Assembly (NCBI GenBank): GCA_025267735.1
Contig: CM046307.1
Coordinates: 53,625,395-53,689,394 of the forward strand
Length of the DNA: 64,000 nucleotides
Direction: 5' to 3'
From: Mactra quadrangularis
Taxonomy: Eukaryota; Mollusca; Bivalvia; Venerida; Mactridae
Both the position numbers and the translations under genes were made by a program. Each line of letters begins with the position of its first letter. Within the stretch, counting starts at the first letter, position 1. The notes under the pieces were generated by a model. That model was not told the DNA's origin and did no database searches. It saw only the letters and a program-made list of their open reading frames with translations. Shown piece after piece: positions 9,666-20,988 of this stretch.

Positions 9666-12600
9666 GTTTGTTTCATATTGCATAATCTTATATGCTTTGG
9701 ATTTTACTCTAAAAATATCATAAACTTTTTATGCAGTATTAAAGGAGATTACAAAATTAGGATGAAATGTTCCCAATACATTTGTAAGAGGTGAACTGGG
9801 TCGTCGCACCATGTTTAGTCAAAGATTGAAAATTGCTCTTAAATATTGGTTCAGTCTCCTTCATATGAACTCTGATAAACTTCCTTATTTTTGTCATAAA
9901 TCTCAATATCGCTGTGCAGAAAATGGTAAAATTTGTTGGGCTCACTATATTAGACATTTTTAATAAATTATGGATACGGACATGTTTGGTAAATCAGGGT
10001 GAAGGAAACGAGAAACTATCTTTTGCAGACTTCTCTCAACGTATTGCTGATATTGACATGCAGTCGTGGCAAGAATCGCTTTTTTCTTGTGAAGCATATA
10101 TTGACAATATGACAAATTCGTATCATACATCCTTAATTATTAAGCTAAGAGTGTGTTTATTACCCTTAGAATACAATACAGGGTAATTTAACAATACCTT
10201 ACCTGAAAATAGACTTTGTCCACTTGGTAAATCTACACTAGATAACGAAATTCATTTCATTTTTTGTACGAAACTAAATTCTATGAGGAAGCAATATTTA
10301 CCTAGTTACCTTAATAACAATCCGTCTTCTTCAAAATACATTTTTTATGGAAAAAGTTTGATCTGACACTATATACTGCATTTGCTAATTATAATCATTC
10401 AGCGATGTTATTTAGAAACAAGAAATATCTTTAAAAAAGATAGTCGACGTTCTGTTGGGTTCATTTTCAACGGTTTGAAGTATAAATATTGGTTATGCCT
10501 GGCGTACATGTATTAACTATAGGCCAAATGTAGTTTGTCCGAAATTGCAATTCAGCCTCAACTGCCAATTATTTTTTTCCGATATATTGCCACTTCGCTG
10601 ATTCGTCAATTTGGAAAATCTGTCCGATTCTATAATTAAAAATATCTTTAATAACAATGCCATTATGGTGGCTGATTTATGCCATGTCGCATTGTTGTCC
10701 CGCGAGGCGCGACACGAAAACACGAAAGTACGACAAAATGGTCTTTTTGTCGTATCATCGTCCCGCGAGGCGCCATGCAAAAACAAATTCATACGACATT
10801 TTAATCATTTGTCGTGTTTTCACCTGAGGAAGCACAATGCAACAATGTATTTTTACGACAAAACTTTTACAAAGGTACGACACATTTTCGTGTCGTGTTT
10901 TTGCCATAATTTTGTCGCATCTTTGTGTTTTCGTCTCACAACCCGCGGTACGTTGATACGACAAACAGACATTTGTCGTAAGATTGTGTTTTCGTGTGGC
11001 GCCTCGCGGGACATAAATACGACGATCTACTTTGTCGTATAATTGTATTTTCGCTCTTTCGCCTTCACCTCACACATCTTCAATAGTCTTCTGCGCATGT
11101 GTGAGCGGAAGGCGAAAGGGCGAAAATACAATCATGCGACAGATGAATTTGTCGTATCTTTGTCCCGCGAGGCGGGATATAAATAATATAAATAATTATA
11201 TAATAACTGTAAAACTAAACCTTCATTAGTTACAATAAATTTTGCTTTTATAGATATGTTTATGTAATTTTATGTACATTTGTTACTCTGTATTGAACAA
11301 AGTATCCACATGAATTGACATTGTTTGTATGATGCATATAATGTTATTTGGACCAATGGCCTATATTACTTAATAAATTTTTGTATCTTGTATCTATATT
11401 ATGACGAATACAAACTGTATATTATTTGCTAAATAGAAACGTTCAAAATACAATCTGATCCATTGAACAACAAACTTGAGCATAAGTGGAAAATATTAGA
11501 ATTAGTGTTTACTGAATATTGCTGTTGTTTTCAATTCTCTTACTAGTTAGTGTATTTTGGAGATCATACTGTAAACATGTTAGATAAAGCTTTATGTAAG
11601 AAGTAACATACCAGTAACAGAGGTTTAATTTTAAACATCTTGTAAGAATAAGATAAGCTTCTCATGGAACAAAAGAGCTATTTGGTATACGCATTTGTTG
11701 TTCGCATTTTATATGACTTATACATTTTTTCTGGAAAACGTTTCGATTGTAATAGTTTTAGATTAGACAATTTCATCATCAACTTCTGTAATGTCTAGTG
11801 CTCAGTCGTCGAATTGCTATTGTAATCATCTTAATCCTTAGAATTTGTACAACTTTTATATTATTTTACTGACTTAATCATATGTTATCATCTCGATCAT
11901 ACACGGTCTATTTCAATGTTTACATAAACACAGAAGACGCAAAAAGTAACCGTCCTCAGTGAATATTTATTTTTTTATTTCTGTTACGTCTAAACAAAAT
12001 CTGCTAAAGTGGCTACTTATTGAAGTACCGACTTTTTACAACCACCGATTTTCTAATTCATAAAAGACATGTCATACATATGCAATTTTACGTATGAACA
12101 AAAACACCGAATTGATTCTGTTCACTCCTGATACTTTTTCATGCTCGCTATATTTTTAGTATTTTTTTTTCAATACGATTTGATAAATCATTAAAATGGA
12201 CAGCATTTGTTAACAAATAATTGAGATTTTCCGGTCCAATTAACTTTCTTTCGGTTTAACAAAAATGCCATTTTGCTGGACCGAATGTCCAGTGCTGATT
12301 AAAGTTTGTCGCGAAGATCAGGAATTCTAGATAACGGGGATTTGTAACGAAGTGCTTTCTTGAATTTTCACGGTCGTCACTGTCTATAACTGGCTGAAGC
12401 AGGCTGTACAAACTATTCCAGAGTTTTAAAAATTGATTTATGTTTTTGTACATATCTTCCATGCACTTTGTTAATGTTTCTGAAGCTTTTGACAAAAGAT
12501 TGTTGCAATTATGACCGAAAATATGACTTTAGGTGATGTAAAATGGGGCTAAAAATGGCAGATCAACGGGAAAATGCATTATTTTGTGAAACAGTCAGTA

Positions 12601-15600
12601 AGCGTAATTTACCTCAAAATAATCTAGAAACACATTTTTCCTAACATTTATGTCAATTTCAATGGTACTGGTACAAAATTTCATGTGAATATCTTTATTT
12701 AAACTTGTTGTACTTGTTTTCCGTTCGGGCCGAAATAATAGCGACGACAGTGAAATTTACTGAACAGAACAGAACAGAACATACGCTTAATTTGCTCACA
12801 CCAAGTTACATGGTACATGAGAACAATTAAAAGAGTACAACATATTACAATTATTAATAAAGATCACATGACATATAGACAAGATACATATACATACATA
12901 CACCTCGCTTACTCATTCACACTTACAACCTAATACACTAAGAGACTATGAAAGAGATTATATTTTCAATAAATAAAAAGAAAAAATAATTTTTTATATG
13001 ATCAAAAATTATTTTTATAAATTTACAGGTTGATCGTTGAATATTTAAAGAGTCATTTGATAAAAGTTCATTGAATTTTAGTATATTTGGTCTACGATAA
13101 AAATATGGTTTTAAATATAACTTTCTATGTAATTCAAAGAAAGGGCATTTAAGTAAATAGTGAAACTCGTCACCAATGTCGTTTAAAGAACAAAAAGTAC
13201 ACACTCTCTCATTACTCGGCACATTCATCCATCTTCCTTTTTCACATGGTAAAAAATGGTTACCGGTTCGAAATTTTAAAATAGGTTGCCATTCGTTTTT
13301 ATTTAAGTACTTAAGATAATTTTCAAGTTTTATTGTATGTTTATAGATAGAGTAATTTAATCATTTGGTTGAAAGTTGCAAGAGGGATTGCCAATGTTGA
13401 TAATTTTGGTCAATTAGAGTCTGTTTTACTATTTTTTTAATATTAATTAAATTGCAAGTTTGTTGATTACGCCATATATCAGGTCGTCCAATATTAGTGA
13501 GTATCGTTTTGATTGAACTTATCCATTTTGACTTAAAGTTAGGTAAGTTAAGCATAAAATTATATATTTGGTAAGATAGTTTATTTTTTTACCAGTGATT
13601 AGTTTGTTCCAAAAGTTTATCATTCTGGTTTGTATTAAAATTTTTAGAGGGAAACGACCAAGTTCAGCATAAAGCATATAATGTGGGGTTGATTTTCTTA
13701 AATGTGTTATCTTGCGGAGAAATTCAGTATGTACTTGTTCAATTATGTCACAGTTCTCGTAACCCCAAATTTCCGAAGAATATAAAAGAATAGGGACAAT
13801 AGTGTGATCAAATAGTTTTAATATTAGATCCATAGGTAAGTGTAGGTTAAATATACGTTTATATAGTAGACTCATAGCTTTCTTAGCTTGTGTTACCAGA
13901 TGTTTACGAGCAGTAAGGAAACTACCATTTTTGGAGAATAGAACACCAAGGTCTTTATAAATCTTAACTATTTCAATTGGAGATCCGTTAATGGTAAAAT
14001 TATAGATAGAGTCATTTCTAGATCCAAAAATTACAATTTTAGTTTTATTTATGTTAATATTTAACTTCCAGGTATTACAATAAGAGGTGAAATCGTTAAG
14101 ACAGTGTTGTAAGTCGACGGGGTTATCACTAAATAATACCGTGTCATCAGCGTAAAGTAAAATAAGGATTTTTAATAGTATGTTAATATTTTGGTCTAAC
14201 TCATGTAATTTTATTCCGTGGTTACCCTGTGATTCTAATGTGAGTTGTAAATCATTAAGGAATAGACTGAATAGCAAGGGGGATAAGTTTTCGCCTTGGC
14301 GAACGCCGCAGTTACACGAGAAAAAGTCTGATTTTGTTGCGTTTATGGAGACACATGATTTTATATTTGCATAAAGGTTTTTTATAACTCGAAAAAATTT
14401 GCCATTGATATTTAGACTCAAGATTTTAGACCATAATCCTATTCTCCAAACAGAGTCAAAAGCTTGTGAGAAGTCAATGAAAGCACAAAATATTTTTTTC
14501 TTGTAATACTTGAGAATTTCAATTAGTGAGTTTAGTGTAAATACATGATCAGTGGTAGAGTAGTTTCTTCTAAAGCTGGCCTGATTTTCTGATAATAAAT
14601 TGTTTTCTTCAAGAAATTTGGTGAGTCTGTTGTTAAGAATAGACGTAAAAAGTTTACCTACACAGCTAAGAAGCGTGATTGGTCTCCAATGTTGCGGTTC
14701 AGTTGGATTGCGCTTATGCTTATATATTGGGATAATGATTCCTTCTGACCATTTAGATGGAATAACGCCTGTTTCCAGGACTTTATTGAATAATTTAAAG
14801 TATAATGGGAGTAGTTTTTCTTCCGAGTGTTTTATGTATTCATTTAAGATATTGTCAATACCGCTTGCTTTATTGTTTTTTAATGATCTAATACATTTTT
14901 TAATTTCAGCCAATGTAATTTGAGAGTTAAGTATTTCATCATTGTTGGAAATGTCAATATCAGCATTTATATTGTTATCATTCTGATCGTGAGTCTCATT
15001 ATTGTTGACTTGTTTAAAATATTCAAATAGTGAGTCTAGAGATGGTTGTTTTTGAGTTTTGTTTGTAGTCTCACTTATTCTATTCATTGCATTCCAGTAG
15101 TCCTTTGGATGTTTACAATGCATTCTGCGGAGTGCATTTACATTTGCTTTGTTATGTTTATTGATGTATTTATTCATTGTATTTTTATATTTTTTACAAC
15201 TATTTTTGTATTCTTTTTTATTATATTCAGAGGGGTATTTTTTATATTTGGTTTTAGCTTTGTTGTATGTTTTCTTATCGTTACAAATCCCGGTTATAGG
15301 TTACATACCACTAAATGGTAACCGGACGTGAGCATTTACCGGAAATAAAAAGTGTGACATGGTGCTTATTTATTTTTTGAGAGTGCATGGATACCTCATT
15401 TGTGGTGCTTTTTAATATTGAAGAGTACACAAATGTATGTATTCTTTGACAATGAAGAGTAAAAAACCAAGACATTTTCATGGTAGTAACTTTCAATTGA
15501 AATTTATTTTCTTATAAGTAACGTAACTTTTTTTCTAATACTGATCATTTTGAGGGGAATAGGTAGTTCTTTCAGCCTATATATAGTTTGGGGTGTCTAA

Positions 15601-18011
15601 CATCCCTGGGTCATACTGTAATTTGACAATGAAAATGAAACTTTTTATATACAACAAAGAAGGATTTTATTAAGTGGTATGTAACCTATATAAAATCCCT
15701 GTGAAGACTGATGTGTTCATAGTGATTTAGTTTTGGAACTGTGCTGGTCTCTAATTGATTCAATATTTTGCGAAGGTCTATAATGCTAGTACGGAAACTA
15801 ATTTCTTTTTAAAAGTATACCAGTGTATATAATTATTTTGGCTCTTTTGTATTTCCAGCTATGAGCAATGTTGCCTTTGGAAAATCGGCATACCAAACAA
15901 GTATATTTAGAGATGGCAATGGAATATATCCAGCGTCGTTGTCGGTAGACGGCAATACTAATGGTCATTCCTCTGGTAGTATTACTTTATACGGCGAGAA
16001 TAATTTTTGGGAAGTTGATCTTGGAGCAATCTACTATATTGATTATGTTACAGTTTTCAACCGATTAGACTGTTGTAGTAAGTATTATCATTTTGTTCGT
16101 TTCATAGATTTCAATTAACTATTTGTCTCTAAAGATAAATTTGGCATTAAACAACTAATTTTATGACGCGTTGATTTTCTTAATGCAACTGTCGCTTTTC
16201 ATGCTTACTATCGTGATTTCAAGGGCAAGAAAAACAGTATTCAGGTTCTCTGGGCGGGAAAGTTACCGATGGTTACAGATGGCAATGTTTAGTATCTTTT
16301 AAATTCATCGCTCAACTTTATGAACCACTTCGAATAGTTTTTGTTTGATCTTTCTATAGAGAACATTGGTCGTATATATAGATATACATGTTAAAAATAC
16401 TATTTATTTAATTAATAAAATATGCATGTACTTTTCGTGGTTGATTTTTGCCATGTCACACTTTTTAAAACACACGATATTACATTCTGGTCATTTTACA
16501 CACAACCATCAACATTTTAATCATTTGCTGTGCTTTAACCCTTAGAAACACGAGGCAAAAACAATTCATACAACAAAAATTTGCAAATGTACGACGCCTT
16601 TTATGTCGTGAATCACGAGTCACGTTCAGCTTAAATAATATTCATGACGAAATTATTTTGTGCAGTTACTTGTTTATTATACATCGTCTACTTCATGCAA
16701 CTTGAAAAGAGACGTTCAGTCACAGACTGTGAATAACATCATCGTCAAATGTTGTCATAAACCTCCTTGTAAATATAGAAATAACGAAATCAAGATGCTA
16801 TTAATAGTGTTTTGTCTAAATAAATAGTACGTATAGATTGGTCGACGCAAAGACCATCTCGGTGTGACCCCTTGAGCAATGATACGACAGCGGTCTAAAA
16901 GATATCTGTTTACGGAGATTGATAAGTTATGTGCATAGTAAATTGATTAATCAACGATATTGTGACTTAAATAATACTCATTTACATACTACTATTTTGT
17001 ATAATTTAGTTAGATACCATTTAATGTTTTCAGGTGACCGGACTAGAAATATTCAAGTGTTAGTAGGTTATAATCAAAATGATTATGTATTGTTCGGCTA
17101 TCTTGAAAGTCTTCTTGGTTCTCAACACACATTTCAGATGGATACACACACGTATGGACGCTGGGTTAGAATAACACGTGACGGGGTCACTGATTATCTT
17201 AATATCAGTGAAGTGGAAGTTTATGGAGAACTTCAGACTAGGGATAAAAACGGTGAGTGTATCATACAACATTTCAATCAGAAAACAATAAACGTTCTAG
17301 TTTCATAACGTTCGGTTGCGAAATATGGGGTTTCACTAAGTCTAAGCAACTCGATACATTACATTTGAAATTTTGTAAAACAATACTAGGCATTAAACAG
17401 ACGAGTTGTAATGTAAGTGTCTATGGCGAGCTAGGTCGTTTCCCACTACATATAAACCGATTTTGAAATTTTGGTATAAATTATGTCATAGCGAAAACAT
17501 TATTATTAAATCCATTGTTGAATCGTCGCTTGATGACGTAAACAAAGGCCACGTTTATTGGTTTAGCTATGTAAAAAGTTTATTAGAAAAATATGGATTT
17601 CTACATATCTGGCATAATCCATTTTCTATAAATATCAAACAGTTTATACCAATTTTTAAACAGAGGCTTTTTGACGAGTTTTTACAATCATGAAAGAAAC
17701 AGAATATTCGTCAACTTTGGTGTAAGATGATTTTTATTTCAACTCGTGAATACATCAGTATTATATAGTACATCAGTACTTTGATTTTAATTTCAGTGCG
17801 ATTTGATCAACCTTCGAACAAGATTGGTGTCGGTGCGGTACTAGATGTTGTACAACAAAGTTCGAAGATTTATTGTGCAGCTCACTGCAAAACTTTGCTG
17901 AACTGTGCCGGCTTCAACTTTGATTTATCCAGTTTAGAATGTACACTGCTTGGATCAGCAAGTGTAGATGATAATTTTCAAGAAGGCTTATCCTTCTATC
18001 GCATGGGGTAA
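9596..18011 (+). CDS. Secreted F5/8C (fucolectin-like) + PAN domain protein, copy 1
   Basis: Four exons: 9596-9665, 15859-16077, 17034-17252, 17797-18011, all GT-AG and all phase 1, giving 240 residues. Exon 1 encodes a signal peptide (MVRHLRIYLCFATIFI…). Exons 2-3 encode one F5/8 type C domain, residues about 27-165, with NVAFGKSAYQTS, SLSVDGNTNG, FWEVDLGAIYYID and GRWVRI…EVEVYGE. Exon 4 is a PAN/apple domain with Cys at 196, 200, 206 and 218. The F-type lectin signature RLDCCSDR (residues 92-99) is intact, including the vicinal CC, but the upstream Cys and His are Gly63 and Ile65. By family it should be secreted and may bind fucosylated glycans. The model rests on exon conservation with copy 2. 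Intron 1 is swollen by transposons. Confidence 0.8.
9788..10400 (+). pseudogene. LINE C-terminal relic in copy 1 intron 1
   Basis: Translation in shifting frames gives GELGRRTMFSQRLKIALKYW, then LSFADFSQRIADIDMQSW, LIIKLRV…EYNTG and ENRLCPLGKSTLDNEIHFIF. This is the region after the reverse transcriptase of the same LINE type as the one at 12761-15297, ending in the CxxC…HxxxxC zinc-binding segment (second Cys now Gly). Several stops and frameshifts break it. Confidence 0.65.
10660..11190. repeat. GC-rich foldback repeat with TCCCGCGAGGCG motifs
   Basis: The motif TCCCGCGAGGCG occurs near 10697, 10760 and 11161 and inverted near 10998, each close to TACGACAAA or TTTGTCGTA and ACGAAAACAC. A long hairpin spans 11041-11132: ATTGTATTTTCGC, CTTTCGCCTTC and TCACACAT pair with ATGTGTGAG, AAGGCGAAAG and GCGAAAATACAAT. 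Weaker relatives are at 16440-16640 and 39240-39450, in intron 2 of both lectin gene copies. The frame across it is an accident of the repeats. Confidence 0.65.
11191..12760. other. Copy 1 intron 1 unique sequence, shared with copy 2
   Basis: From about 11640 to 12010 the sequence is homologous to the minus strand at 41760-41330, for example TACATAAACACAGAAGACGC, CCGTCCTCAGT and TAAACAAAATCTGCT. This is intron 1 of the duplicated gene. An unrecognised 79-codon minus-strand frame at 12256-12495 has a somewhat protein-like composition but no known motif and is not called. Confidence 0.55.
12761..15297 (-). mobile_element. 5'-truncated non-LTR retrotransposon (LINE)
   Basis: Minus-strand element with a reverse transcriptase frame at 13519-15177 and C-terminal pieces downstream. 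Its 3' end carries (TTCTG)n (12761-12780 on the plus strand as GAACA repeats), a short tandem tail typical of several LINE clades. The coding frame runs upstream of the first ATG to about 15290 (CNDKKTYNKAKTKYKKY), where it stops at a MITE. No endonuclease domain is present. It sits in intron 1 of the copy 1 lectin gene, antisense to it, and is absent from copy 2, so it came after the duplication. Confidence 0.85.
13228..15290 (-). pseudogene. LINE reverse transcriptase and C-terminal zinc segment, frameshifted
   Basis: The main open frame (552 codons from an ATG at 15177) holds the reverse transcriptase: KNNKASGIDNI, HWRPITLLSCVGKLF, ENQASFRRNYSTTDH, FIDFSQAFDSVW (first catalytic Asp), GVRQGENLSPLLFSLFLNDL and LLYADDTVLF (YADD catalytic pair). 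Frameshifts near 13520-13560 and 13360 move translation to the C-terminal part (NIGRPDIWRNQQTC…), then VCTFCSLNDIGDEFHYLLKC, a CxxC…H…C zinc segment (to about 12938). All RT motifs are intact but the N-terminal endonuclease is missing, so it cannot move by itself. Clade is not certain. Confidence 0.85.
15298..15687 (-). mobile_element. TTAA-type MITE, diverged copy
   Basis: Begins AGGTTACATACCACTAAAT and ends AAGTGGTATGTAACCT. It is the reverse orientation of the MITEs at 46700, 49280 and 51860, sharing the inner CTTTTTATATACAACAAAG and CCATATATAG-like sequence. Flanks (TTAT and ATAT) are not clean TTAA. It directly abuts the 5' end of the LINE, whose frame seems cut by it. Intron homology with copy 2 resumes about 20 bases to its right. 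Confidence 0.75.
16078..17033. other. Copy 1 intron 2 with decayed alternative exon and foldback remnant
   Basis: 16078-16230 is homologous to the extended part of exon 2 in copy 2, but here the frame is broken by a TAA soon after FIDFN and by indels. 16440-16640 carries a remnant of the TACGACA/ACGAAAACAC foldback family that is also present in intron 2 of copy 2. The remainder is AT-rich without recognisable content. Confidence 0.6.
17303..17740 (+). pseudogene. LINE C-terminal relic in copy 1 intron 3
   Basis: Frames give FGCEIWGFTKSKQLDTLHLK, VYGELGRFPLHINRF, then after a shift KFWYKLCHSENIIIKSIVE, LLEKYGFLHIWHNPFS and FIPIFKQRLFDEFLQS. This is the region between reverse transcriptase and the terminal zinc segment, colinear with the same part of the LINE at 12761-15297 but from a different copy. 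It splits intron 3 of copy 1; copy 2 intron 3 (38203-38549) lacks it, so it is younger than the duplication. Confidence 0.7.
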
Positions 18012-18490
18012 TTCGTCAGAACACGATCTTGGCTATATTATCAAAACATTAGATCACAAGTATCTAAAACATCTAACTTTTTGTTTTATTTTCTCTTTTA
18101 GCTGTATCTATTAAATTTAACTTGAAATATTTATTTCTTTATTTATCGTTTCCTTTCTTATAAAAAACTTTTATTGACATTTTCGTGTGATAAAAATGTT
18201 AATAATGTTTTGATTATTTATTATATTCATATCAGTTCAGCTTCACGGCTTTTTTATGTCAGTTTTTTGTGTGAAAAACAATTATGTAATCAAACACCAT
18301 TTATAAATCGATATTAGTATAAGTTACAGTGTAATATTATTACATAGCCTTTTAAGAGTGTTTTTCATTTTAGTCAGGTGGCATTAGATTCATGTAATCT
18401 TTCTCGTAAAATGTATGTATCAATTGTGTGAAATATCTCTATTTTATGAATTCATTTGATAGTGTGGTCAAACAAGAAACTAGACATGTA
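18012..18490. other. Downstream of copy 1 gene
   Basis: The first 45 bases after the stop codon weakly match the sequence after the copy 2 stop (CGATCTTGG versus CGATCTCGG). The rest is AT-rich and nothing is recognised. Confidence 0.4.
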
Positions 18491-18492
18491 TA

Positions 18493-18800
18493 CACTGAAC
18501 AAAAGTTCTAACCGATCATTTTTCAAATGTTGACAATTTCATAACTGGCCAATGGATCCTTTTTAAATTTTGCTGAGGTGATTTTTTAGTCATTTTCTAC
18601 CGATCTGTGGAAAAAAAATAATTTGATACGGTCCGATGCACTCGATCGGCACACATGGTGTGGTTTACACATTTTGACACGAAATGTTCGAGTAGAAAAA
18701 TGACAAAACAATCACTTCCGCAAAATTTAATAAGGATCCATCGGCCCGTTATAAAATAATCAAAATTTGAAAAGTGATCAGTTAGAACTTTTGTTCAGTG
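18493..18800. mobile_element. 308-bp MITE with about 110-bp terminal inverted repeats and TA duplication
   Basis: Starts CACTGAACAAAAGTTCTAAC and ends with the complement …CTTTTGTTCAGTG, flanked by TA (18491-18492 and 18801-18802). Inverted homology extends inward through TGGATCC and AAATTTTGC on each side with about 80% identity. The TA duplication suggests mobilisation by a Tc1/mariner-type transposase. No coding capacity. Confidence 0.85.
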
Positions 18801-18942
18801 TAGTTTGGTTAATTATATGATTTTGAATTCGATAAACATATTAATATGTGGTACCAATCTTAAGCTAATAAAATTTCTTTTTTATTAGTATGGACGTTTT
18901 GTTAATATAGCAACACTATTGATATTAAAATGTTTATCATTA

Positions 18943-20275
18943 TCCCCCGCCGATGAAATCGGGAGGGGGATATAGTTTTGGCGTTGTCCGTCCGTCCGTC
19001 CGTCCGGCCGTCCGTCCGTCTGTCCGTCCATCCGTCCATCCGAATTTCGTTTCCGGAGAAGTTCTCTGAAACTACTGGCTGGAATTCAACGAAACAATAT
19101 GGGAATCATCAATATCAAGAGGAGATGTGCATATCGTCAGCTTGTTCCGGTCAGACCCTTTAACTCAGAGTTATGGCCCTTGATTAGTTATGTAGTATGC
19201 ATATAGAGTAAAAATCGTTTCCGCACTACTTCTCTGCAACTACTGGCTGGAATTCAACAAAACTTTATGGGAAGCTACAATACCAAGAGGAGATGCGCAT
19301 ATCGTCAGCTTGTTCCGGTCAGACACTTTAACTCAGAGTTATGGCCCTTGATTAGTTATGCAGTATGCATATGGAGTAAAAATCGTTTCCGCGCTACTTC
19401 TCTGCAACTACTGGCTGGAATTCAACCAAACTTTATGGGAACCTTCAATACCAAGAGGAGATGCGCATATCGTCAGCTTGTTCTAGTCAGACACTTTAAC
19501 TCAGAGTTATGGCCCTCGATTATTTATGCAGTATGCATATGGAGTAAAAATCGTTTCCGCACTACTTCTCTGCAACTACTGGCTGGAATCCAACGAAACA
19601 TTATGGGAACCTTCAATACCAAGAGGAGATGCTCATCTCGTCAGCTTGTTCCGGTCAGACACTTAAACCCAGAGTTATGGCCCTTGATTAGTTATGCAGA
19701 TGCATATGGAGTAAAAATCGTTTCCGCACTACTTCTCTGCAACTACTGGCTGAAATTCAATGAAACTTTATGGGAACCTTCAATACCAAGAGGAGTTGCG
19801 CGTATCGGCAGCTTGTTCTAGTCAGACGCTTTAACTCAAAGTTATGGCCCTTGATTATTTATGCAGTATGCATATAAAGTAAAAATCGTTTCCGCGCTAC
19901 TTCTCTGCAACTACTGGCTGGAATTCAACGAAACTTTATGGGAGTCTTCAATACCAAGAGGATATTGGCATATCGTTGCCTTGTTACGGTCAGTCCTTTT
20001 AGCACAGAGTTATTGCCCTTGATTAATTGTGCAGTGTTTATACCGAGAAATATTGCTATTTCTTTGCAACAGCTGGATTGATTTCAACAAGATTTTATGG
20101 AAACCATCAATACAGAAAAGAAATTTGCATCTCATTGGCATGTCCTGATAATTCTATTTAACATGGAGTTATGTATGGTCCTGGTTATGGTTTTATGGCT
20201 TTTTATATTTATTAATAAAGCCTTATGTCTCCAGTTGTTGTGTTAGTAAAAACAAGTACTCGGCGGGGGATATAA
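18943..20275. mobile_element. Pearl/Helentron-like element with 168-bp tandem core and (CCGT)n
   Basis: Opens with CCCCCGCCGATGAAATCGGG and AGGGGGATATAG, followed by a (CCGT)n tract at 18987-19042. A tandem array follows: the unit start GGCTGGAATTCAAC recurs with GGAATTC near 19081, 19249, 19417, 19585, 19752 and 19920, a period of 168 bases (167 once). It closes near 20265 with ACTCGGCGGGGGATATA, repeating the opening GGGGGATATA in direct orientation. Microsatellite plus a 160-170-bp tandem core is the layout of bivalve pearl-type elements, thought to be non-autonomous Helentrons. Because 168 is a multiple of three, open frames up to 184 codons run through it; they are not genes. Confidence 0.65.
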
Positions 20276-20319
20276 ATTCAACGAATTTGCTTGTTTACCA
20301 TGTTATGTCACTTTTAATA

Positions 20320-20601
20320 ACCTAATATTTTCAATACCGCAGTGGTCACCTGTACTATTTTTATGGGGAGCCTATGCATCTGGATATGAACCCCATTGCA
20401 ATTATGTGGGATGATTAAGGGCGTTGAGTTTTGGACAATGCATCAACTGCTCAATATAAATCAACTTGCTGCAGCATGGGTACAAGAATGGAAAGCGTTG
20501 CTCAATGACATCGTTTTACGTAACATTTGATCAATGGCAAGTCAAATGGCTACCCTTTGATGTAGTAGAGGTGGCCAATCGCGGTATTGAAAATATTAGG
20601 T
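20320..20601. mobile_element. 282-bp MITE, TA-flanked
   Basis: Ends are ACCTAATATTTTCAATACCG and the complement CGGTATTGAAAATATTAGGT, a perfect match over about 20 bases, with weaker pairing inward (GTGGTCACC against GGTGGCCA). It is flanked by TA at 20318-20319 and 20602-20603; a TTA/TAA reading of the target is also possible. No coding capacity. Confidence 0.8.
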
Positions 20602-20988
20602 TAAAGACGTGTTAAATGACAAACATTTTTGTTCAGTAATCGATGTTTGACAAATGTTACTTTTAGTTATCGCAACTACACGTTTCAGCATCAATCAAAC
20701 TAAATAAGTCCAGTTTCTTTTTTGTATAGTATATATGTTACAGGCAATTTGTAAACTTAGGCAATTTGTAAAATGCCTAAAATTTTTAGGCATTTTGTAA
20801 ATTGCCTGGCCATTTTAGGCATTTTGTAAAATGACTAAATTCCTAGACAATTTACAAAATGCTTGAAACAATAGCTCAATATTTTACACATTGCCTAAAT
20901 GTAGTTTATGGTCATGAGGTTTGAGGATTTTATTCCTTCTTATCCAAATAGTATAGGGTCGTTTTTTCCTTTGTTTTCATCAAAATAT

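Noticed and set aside
10611..11042. 143-codon open frame
   Set aside because: Covers the foldback repeats in alternating orientation; not conserved in the relatives at 16440 and 39240.
14180..15331. Plus-strand frames of 60-107 codons
   Set aside because: Antisense shadows of the LINE reverse transcriptase on the minus strand.
19267..19821. 184-codon open frame
   Set aside because: Lies wholly in the 168-bp tandem core; 168 is divisible by three, so the frame simply repeats.
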